Part shown: piece by piece, positions 27,707 to 34,198 of the stretch | Numbering within the stretch: the stretch's first letter is position 1 | Layout: each line of letters begins with the position of its first letter | Assembly (NCBI GenBank): GCA_041635755.1 | Contig: JBFKUL010000002.1 | Coordinates: forward strand, 1-34,198 | Direction of reading: 5' to 3' | From: JBFKUL01 sp041635755 | GTDB lineage: Bacteria > Pseudomonadota > Gammaproteobacteria > Burkholderiales > SG8-39 | DNA length: 34,198 bases | Program-made: the position numbers and the translations under genes | The notes under the pieces: model-generated | Seen by the model: the letters and a program-made list of their open reading frames with translations, nothing else | Told to the model about the DNA's origin: nothing | The model's database searches: none

Positions 27707-28153
27707 ATGACTGAGATCGAGGCAATACGCAAGGTAGCGCGCGAGCGTGCGCAGAAAATGAACCTGCCGTACTCGGGCGCGCTGCTGCCCAGAGAGGCGC
27801 ACGCGATGATGCAAGCCGGCGCCAAACTGATCGACGTGCGCACGCGGGCGGAACTCGACTGGGTTGGCCGCGTTCCGGGTGGACTACCGGTTGAATGGAA
27901 CGGTTACCCCGGGGGGGCGCTAAACCCCAACTTCCTCTCGCAGCTTGCCGAGGTGGTGGAAAAGGAGGCGCCCGTAATGTTTATTTGCCGCTCCGGCGGG
28001 CGCTCCCATAACGCCGCCGTGGCGGCCACGCAAGCCGGCTACCGTGAGTGCTACAACGTGCTGGAAGGATTCGAGGGTGACAAGGACGCCGATCAGCATC
28101 GCAACTCGGTCGGGGGTTGGCGCGTAGCGGGTCTGCCCTGGATCCAAGGGTGA
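27707..28153 (+). CDS. Rhodanese-like sulfurtransferase
   Basis: A 148-residue single-domain rhodanese. Seen: LIDVRTRAELDWVGRVPGGLPVEW, and the active-site loop CRSGGRS with catalytic Cys94, followed by AGYRECYNVLEGFEG. The six-residue loop size fits sulfur rather than phosphate chemistry. There is no signal peptide, so it is cytoplasmic. The N-terminal helix (AIRKVARERAQKMNLPYSGALLP) is shared with a common proteobacterial group of rhodaneses. AAAGGA precedes the ATG. It is divergent from glnA and its stop overlaps the start of the next gene (GTGA). The sulfur donor and acceptor are unknown. Confidence 0.9.
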   Translation: MTEIEAIRKVARERAQKMNLPYSGALLPREAHAMMQAGAKLIDVRTRAELDWVGRVPGGLPVEWNGYPGGALNPNFLSQLAEVVEKEAPVMFICRSGGRSHNAAVAATQAGYRECYNVLEGFEGDKDADQHRNSVGGWRVAGLPWIQG

Positions 28154-29055
28154 GTCAGGCGGGTTTCGCGCGCGACGCGTTCGCGTGTCTCGTGATCGCG
28201 TCGCTAGCTGTTTCCACGGCGTGCGCGGAACCGCCCCGGGTCACCGTAACCCTCGTCGATGCAGGCGCCGCGCCGCGGATCGACACCAAGGCATTTCCTG
28301 ACCAGATCGCCGGCACTACTGCGGCGCGGGCAAGCGGCCGCATCGTTGCGGCATGGTTTGCCGAGCCTGTCACGAGCTACGGACACAATGTGCTCGGCGA
28401 TCTGCCCGAGGCAAAGACCGTGCGGGCGCGTCTGCGGAGCGGCGAGGTGCTCGCCTATCGGCTGAGCGGCAATGCGGTGTTCGAGGACGTGACCGTCCGC
28501 CTCGCGGATCTCGACGGCGACGGCACGCCCGAGTTGCTCGTGATCAAGAGCCGGCCCGGGGTAGGTTCCTCACTGCTGGTGTTGCGCGTCGCATCGGGCC
28601 GTCTCGAGCAGTGGGTCGAGACCGCGCCGATCGGTACGCACTTCCGCTGGTTGAATCCGATCGGCGCGGCCGATCTCGACGGCGATGGCGGCGTCGAGGT
28701 CGCGCTCGTCACTACGCCGCACATCGGCGGCGTGCTGCGGATCTATCGGCTTCGGAACGACGCGTTGGTCGAGATCGCGCAGGCAGCGGGTTTTTCGAAC
28801 CACGCACTTGGATCGCGGGCGCTCGGCCTGCACGCGTTTATCGATATCGACGGCGACGGCACACCCGAGATTGTGCTGCCCTCCGCGGACCGGCGAGCGA
28901 TCCGCGTAATGCGTTTGCGCGCGGGACAATTGGAATCACTGGACACCGTGCCGCTGGCGGATCGCGTCGAAGGCGATTTCAAGGTCGATCCGGTCACACG
29001 CAGCGTGCTGGTACCCTTGTCCGACGGTCGCACAGCGCGTCTGGTGTGGCGCTAG
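28150..29055 (+). CDS. Exported FG-GAP/VCBS-repeat protein
   Basis: A 301-residue protein reading from GTG 28150. This start gives a good signal peptide (GFARDAFACLVIASLAVSTACA, cleavage near residue 26). Three DxDGDG calcium-binding loops lie at about residues 120-125 (LDGDGTPELLV), 175-180 (LDGDGGVEVAL) and 232-237 (IDGDGTPEIVL), each in a beta-propeller-like FG-GAP context. It is probably a secreted or periplasmic calcium-bound propeller. An upstream in-frame ATG at 28117 lies inside the rhodanese gene and spoils the signal peptide. The GTGA overlap suggests coupled translation. The stop shares CTAG with convergent uppP. No specific function is recognised. Confidence 0.82.
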   Translation: MSQAGFARDAFACLVIASLAVSTACAEPPRVTVTLVDAGAAPRIDTKAFPDQIAGTTAARASGRIVAAWFAEPVTSYGHNVLGDLPEAKTVRARLRSGEVLAYRLSGNAVFEDVTVRLADLDGDGTPELLVIKSRPGVGSSLLVLRVASGRLEQWVETAPIGTHFRWLNPIGAADLDGDGGVEVALVTTPHIGGVLRIYRLRNDALVEIAQAAGFSNHALGSRALGLHAFIDIDGDGTPEIVLPSADRRAIRVMRLRAGQLESLDTVPLADRVEGDFKVDPVTRSVLVPLSDGRTARLVWR

Positions 29056-29876
29056 GCGACGGTCCAATCGACCAGACCGAAGTAAGCCGTAGCGAGCACC
29101 ACCACGCCGAAAACGATTCGGTACCAGGCAAAGACCGTGAAGTCGTGCGTCGCGATGTAGCGCAGCAGCCAGCGCACGCATAGAAACGCGGAAACGAACG
29201 CTGCACCGAACCCCACCGCGAACATTCCCAGGTCGCTCACCGCGAACAGCGCGCGATGCTGCATCAGATCATAGGCGCCTGCCGCGACCAGCGTCGGTAC
29301 CGCGAGGAAGAAAGAAAACTCGGTTGCCGCGCGCCGCGACAGGCCGAACAGCATGCCGCCGATGATCGTGGCACCCGAGCGCGAGGTGCCGGGAATGATC
29401 GCAAATGCCTGCGCGCAGCCGACCTTGAGCGCATCCATCCAGTTCATCTGGTCCACGCTCTCGATTCTTGGACGCCTCGAACCTCGCTCGACCCAGAGGA
29501 TGACCAGTGCGCCGGCAATGAACGCGAGCGCCACCGGCACCGGACGGAACAGGTGCGCCTTGATGGCACTGCCGAACGCGAGCCCGAGCACCGCAGCGGG
29601 TCTGAACGCGATGATCAAGTTCGTCCAGAAGCGCCGCGCGGCAGGATCGCTGCCGAGGCCCGCAATCGCATGCCCGAAGCGCGCGCGGTACTCCCAGACG
29701 ATGGCGAGCATCGCCCCGGTCTGAATCGACACATGGAACACTTTGCCCCGCTCGTCGTTGAAACCGAGCAGATCACCCGCCAGAATCAGATGGCCGGTGC
29801 TCGAGATCGGAAGGAATTCGGTGAGGCCCTCGACGATGCCGAGGATCAGCGCGTGAAAGAGCGACGCGTCTTGCAT
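29052..29876 (-). CDS. uppP: Undecaprenyl-diphosphatase UppP (BacA)
   Basis: A 274-residue integral membrane enzyme that converts undecaprenyl diphosphate to the monophosphate lipid carrier for peptidoglycan; overproduction gives bacitracin resistance. Seen: the ExxxE region GIVEGLTEFLPISSTGHL (residues 13-30) and the PGTSRSGAT motif at 162-170, the two halves of the active site, plus about seven or eight hydrophobic segments. The ATG at 29876 matches the family start; the frame continues upstream to 30251 only as a shadow of the kinase gene. No Shine-Dalgarno is visible. It lies 38 bases after the kinase gene on the same strand, separated by a 6-pair hairpin. Confidence 0.95.
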   Translation of the reverse strand: MQDASLFHALILGIVEGLTEFLPISSTGHLILAGDLLGFNDERGKVFHVSIQTGAMLAIVWEYRARFGHAIAGLGSDPAARRFWTNLIIAFRPAAVLGLAFGSAIKAHLFRPVPVALAFIAGALVILWVERGSRRPRIESVDQMNWMDALKVGCAQAFAIIPGTSRSGATIIGGMLFGLSRRAATEFSFFLAVPTLVAAGAYDLMQHRALFAVSDLGMFAVGFGAAFVSAFLCVRWLLRYIATHDFTVFAWYRIVFGVVVLATAYFGLVDWTVA

Positions 29877-29893
29877 GCCGCGCGGATGGTAGC

Positions 29894-29915
29894 ACGCGGC
29901 CCCGCCGGTCCGCGT
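29894..29915 (-). other. Hairpin between the kinase gene and uppP
   Basis: ACGCGG and CCGCGT enclose a 10-base GC-rich loop, filling most of the 38-base gap. No T-run follows, so it is more likely a processing or translation feature than a terminator. Confidence 0.35.
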
Positions 29916-31222
29916 CAGCGGCCGGCAAGCTTGCGGTTGGACTCGTCCAGCCGCCGCACCAGGATCTGCATGAAGGACTTGTTGAACTGCGCCTGGCACG
30001 CGTCGCTGGACGTCGTCAGCGACTGCGCCTGTATCTTGACCAGCGTCACTCCTGTGCGCGCGCGCACCGTCGTGCTGCGTACGGTGTTTTCCCCGAGGTA
30101 GATCATTTCCCCGAACAGGTCGCCCGGACCGAGCACCGCGAGCAGGTGCCCCGCACGGGTCACCTCGACCTGTCCCTCGGCCACCAGGTAGAAGGCATCG
30201 CCATGATCGCCCTCCGCGATGACGCGCGTGTCCTGATGGAGGCGTTCCCACGCCGCGAAACGCAGCGTTTCCCAGATCTCGACCTCACGGAAGTTGCGGA
30301 AGAACTTCATGCCGCGAAGCGTATTGAACTTGTGGGTATCGGTGATGCCTTCACGCGGCAACTCGAGGTGGCGCATCAGTCCCGCAAGATCCTTGCCGAA
30401 CTCGATCCAGTTCTGATAGCGCGCGGCAAGGTCCTTTCGCAGAGCGCGCGCGACGATGGCTTCGAAGGTGTCGGGCAGGTCGGGGCGCAGCGCCCGCAGC
30501 GCCGGCGGCTCGTGGTTCACGATCTGGTACATGAGCGCCGCGTGCGAGGACGCCGTAAACGGCAGGCGACCGGTGAGCAGCTGAAACATCACGACACCGA
30601 GCGAATAGATGTCGGTCTGGTGCGTGAGCGACTTCTCGGCCAGCTGCTCTGGCGACATATATGCCGGCGATCCGGCGGCGTTGATGTTGGTATGCGTGGC
30701 GCCTTCGAGAATCGCGACGCCGAAATCCGAGAGCTTGACGTCGAAGGGCGCGGTAATGAGGATGTTCGCAGGCTTGATGTCGCGATGAATGACGCCTTGC
30801 CGGTGCGCATACTCGAGTGCACGGCTCACCTTGAACACCACCTCGATCACCTTCTCGAGCGGCAGCAGCCCCTGCATCGTCGCGTACTGTGCGAGCGTGC
30901 CGCCCGGCACGTACTCCATGACGACATAGCTGAAGTGCGGCTCCGCGGCGGCATCGAACAGTCCAACAATGTGCGGGTGGTTGAGCTTGCCGACCAGCGC
31001 TGCCTCGTTCAGGAAGCTCGCGCGATGCTTGCCCGTGATCAGCTCGGCGCCGCCGGTGGCGTGCTGGAAAATCTTCACCGCGACATCGCGCCCTACAAAG
31101 GGATCGCGCGCCAGGTAGACCTTCGCCGTCGCGCCGTGGCCCAGCTCCCGCTGAACGAGATACTTGCCGATGCTGGTCGGCATCGACACCGGTAGAACGG
31201 TGCTTGCCGGAACTGCGCTCAT
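29915..31222 (-). CDS. Ser/Thr protein kinase with C-terminal cyclic-nucleotide-binding domain
   Basis: A 435-residue soluble protein with no membrane segment. The Hanks-type kinase domain spans about residues 20-285. It has glycine loop GHGATAKV (28-35), Lys50 (VAVK), helix-C Glu73, catalytic HRDIKPAN (146-153) and DFG (166-168), followed by SPAYMSPEQL, so it should be active. The cNMP domain spans about residues 310-415. Its phosphate cassette is LFGEMIYLGENTVRSTTV, with Glu372 and Arg382, the residues that contact the cyclic nucleotide in CAP and PKA. The order is reversed relative to eukaryotic PKG. Its ATG overlaps the stop of the alpha/beta hydrolase gene (ATGA). Confidence 0.9.
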   Translation of the reverse strand: MSAVPASTVLPVSMPTSIGKYLVQRELGHGATAKVYLARDPFVGRDVAVKIFQHATGGAELITGKHRASFLNEAALVGKLNHPHIVGLFDAAAEPHFSYVVMEYVPGGTLAQYATMQGLLPLEKVIEVVFKVSRALEYAHRQGVIHRDIKPANILITAPFDVKLSDFGVAILEGATHTNINAAGSPAYMSPEQLAEKSLTHQTDIYSLGVVMFQLLTGRLPFTASSHAALMYQIVNHEPPALRALRPDLPDTFEAIVARALRKDLAARYQNWIEFGKDLAGLMRHLELPREGITDTHKFNTLRGMKFFRNFREVEIWETLRFAAWERLHQDTRVIAEGDHGDAFYLVAEGQVEVTRAGHLLAVLGPGDLFGEMIYLGENTVRSTTVRARTGVTLVKIQAQSLTTSSDACQAQFNKSFMQILVRRLDESNRKLAGR

Positions 31223-32043
31223 ACACCCGCCAGGAACGAGCGAATCGACGGCCAGAATTCGGCTGCCGCGTCCATGTCGTTATGACGTGCGCCTCGCAGC
31301 ACGACCTTGCGCTTGGGTCCGCCCCACGCGTCGCAAAGCCGCTCGGCGCGCTCAACAGGCACCACTTCATCGCGCTCCGCGATGATGCATAGCAGCGGCA
31401 TCTCGAGCCGCGGCGCGTGAGCGATAGAATCGAAGCGATGCTTGAGCATCCAGCTCACCGGTAAGAAAGGGTAGTAGTGCCGGGCGACCTCCACGAGGCT
31501 GTCGAAGGGCGCAGCCAGGACCAAACCGGCGAGTCTGCGGCCTGCTGCGAGGTGTACCGCGACGCCGCTGCCGAGGCTGCGGCCGAAAGCAAAGATGCGG
31601 TCCGCATCGACCCCAGGCAGTCCCGCGGCGAGGTCATAGAGCGCAAGCGCGTCGGCCGCCAAAGCGGCCTCCGAGGGCTTGCCTTCGCTTGCGCCGTAGC
31701 CCCGGTAATCGACGAGCAGCCACGCCACCCCTGGCGTCGCGCCAATGCGTGGATCGCCCACCCCCTCGAGCATCCAGGACACCTCTTCGGCATTGCCCCC
31801 GAAATAGATCACGAGCGGCGCGCGCTGGGAAGACGAGGATTTCACGAACCAGGCATGAATCCGCGTGCCATCGCCTGCGGCCAGCGAGACTTCCTGCACG
31901 TCGGGGAAGCGCCGGGCAACCTCGGCGCGACGCGCGTCGCTCAGGCTCTGGGGGTAGAAGATCAACTGGTCCTGCAGCAAGTAGAGCAGGAGCGGCAGGC
32001 CGATCCCGACGGTGGCCGCAATCTTTGCCAGCGCGAGCAGCAC
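31219..32043 (-). CDS. Membrane-anchored alpha/beta hydrolase (BEM46/ABHD-like)
   Basis: A 274-residue serine hydrolase. Seen: an N-terminal hydrophobic segment (about residues 3-23) that could anchor it in the inner membrane, oxyanion region VIYFGGNAEE, WLLVDYRGYGAS, the nucleophile elbow GRSLGSG with Ser156, Asp225 in AERDEVVP, and His254 in GARHNDM, so the triad is complete. The likely start is GTG 32043 with only a weak TAGG upstream. Relatives include BEM46/ABHD-type esterases, some of which act on lipids or acylated proteins; the substrate here is not known. Its stop overlaps the kinase start by four bases, and thiC lies 48 bases upstream on the same strand. Confidence 0.85.
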   Translation of the reverse strand: MLLALAKIAATVGIGLPLLLYLLQDQLIFYPQSLSDARRAEVARRFPDVQEVSLAAGDGTRIHAWFVKSSSSQRAPLVIYFGGNAEEVSWMLEGVGDPRIGATPGVAWLLVDYRGYGASEGKPSEAALAADALALYDLAAGLPGVDADRIFAFGRSLGSGVAVHLAAGRRLAGLVLAAPFDSLVEVARHYYPFLPVSWMLKHRFDSIAHAPRLEMPLLCIIAERDEVVPVERAERLCDAWGGPKRKVVLRGARHNDMDAAAEFWPSIRSFLAGV

Positions 32044-32091
32044 GGCGCAGCCTAGTTGCGAGGGCCGGGAACGCGCCGCACGCGATACCGC

Positions 32092-33993
<1,902 letters not shown>

Positions 33994-33999
33994 AGATGC

Positions 34000-34024
34000 C
34001 TCCTCGCAGGGACCGGCTGGAGGA
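34000..34024 (-). promoter_or_regulatory. Shine-Dalgarno-masking hairpin in the thiC leader
   Basis: On the mRNA, CTCCTC just after the riboswitch can pair with GAGGAG of the thiC Shine-Dalgarno across a 14-base loop. This would hide the ribosome site, as expected for a translational TPP switch. Confidence 0.55.
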
Positions 34025-34040
34025 GAAGGCGGAAGGGTTC

Positions 34041-34125
34041 CACGCTTCCCTACGGCGGCATTACCCGCGTCAGGTTCCGAGGGTATCTCTCACCCAGTCG
34101 CGATCTGCGCCAGGACCCCTGCGTG
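34041..34125 (-). promoter_or_regulatory. TPP riboswitch (THI element) upstream of thiC
   Basis: The minus strand carries the conserved core in order: GGGGTCC, GGTGAGAGATACCC, GAACCTGA, GGGTAATGCC and CGTAGGGAAG. P1 can form from CACGC (34121-34125) and GCGTG (34041-34045). The THI-box order and spacing are those of thiC leaders. A downstream CTTCC (34031-34035) can compete with P1 by pairing with the GGAAG at 34045-34049, offering the alternative ligand-free fold. Confidence 0.95.
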
Positions 34126-34133
34126 CAGTCTGC

Positions 34134-34162
34134 AAGCTACTGCAAAGCGTCCCGCCTGACAA
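34134..34162 (-). promoter_or_regulatory. Candidate sigma-70 promoter for thiC
   Basis: TTGTCA (34157-34162) and TAGCTT (34134-34139) are 17 bases apart on the minus strand. The predicted start, about 34127-34128, falls right at the 5' edge of the riboswitch, which supports the call. Confidence 0.5.
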
Positions 34163-34175
34163 GAACCCGTGAAAC

Positions 34176-34191
34176 CTGCCGCGGCCGGCAG
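34176..34191. other. Small inverted repeat near the window end
   Basis: CTGCCG and CGGCAG enclose CGGC. It lies upstream of the thiC promoter and may belong to the neighbouring gene beyond the window, as a weak terminator or operator. Confidence 0.25.
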
Positions 34192-34198
34192 TTGCCCG

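Overview
The window is about 34 kb of high-GC bacterial chromosome, densely packed and mostly housekeeping. A betaproteobacterium (Burkholderiales or a close relative) fits best. The evidence is a PDH cluster whose E3 carries its own lipoyl domain, a glnA-(DUF4124)-ntrB-ntrC cluster, YggX, a classical two-domain ArgA, and DUF4124 proteins. This placement rests on gene content and is an inference. I see no rRNA, tRNA, CRISPR, transposase, integrase or phage gene, and no gene-free stretch longer than about 290 bases.

Layout. 1-2.3 kb: the end of an IlvD/Edd dehydratase and a fused UxaA-type altronate dehydratase, probably the tail of a sugar-acid catabolic cluster. 2.3-4.6 kb: an overlapping cupin and thioredoxin-like pair (-), rsmE (+) and an exported ankyrin-like protein (-). 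4.7-6.4 kb: argA and yggX (+), closed by a strong hairpin terminator. 6.5-14.2 kb (-): aceE-aceF-lpdA-rpiA-phoU, joining the pyruvate dehydrogenase complex to a pentose-phosphate enzyme and a phosphate regulator; the gaps around aceF are filled with GC-rich hairpins. 14.5-18.9 kb (+): folD, prlC, a DUF4124-glutaredoxin protein translationally coupled to prlC, and xthA. 18.9-22.9 kb: a GST (-), a small zinc-ribbon membrane protein (+), malate synthase A (-) and a divergent ketopantoate-reductase-like protein of unknown role (+). 22.9-27.7 kb (-): the nitrogen module glnA, DUF4124 coiled-coil protein, ntrB, ntrC. It has a near-consensus sigma-54 promoter and tandem NtrC-like sites upstream of glnA. 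27.7-29.1 kb (+): a rhodanese and a coupled exported FG-GAP/VCBS protein. 29.1-34.1 kb (-): thiC under a TPP riboswitch, then a membrane-anchored alpha/beta hydrolase coupled by a 4-base overlap to a Ser/Thr kinase with a C-terminal cyclic-nucleotide-binding domain, and uppP.

How it works together. NtrB/NtrC probably control glnA from the sites visible upstream of it. The riboswitch and a Shine-Dalgarno-masking hairpin probably control thiC, which makes the precursor of the cofactor used by AceE. The least conventional items are the hydrolase-kinase pair, the orphan ketopantoate-reductase-like gene beside malate synthase, the structured gaps in the PDH cluster, the near-identical lipoyl domains in AceF and LpdA, and a recurring -10-plus-GC promoter motif with very short leaders. 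I did not find a clearly new defence or mobile system.
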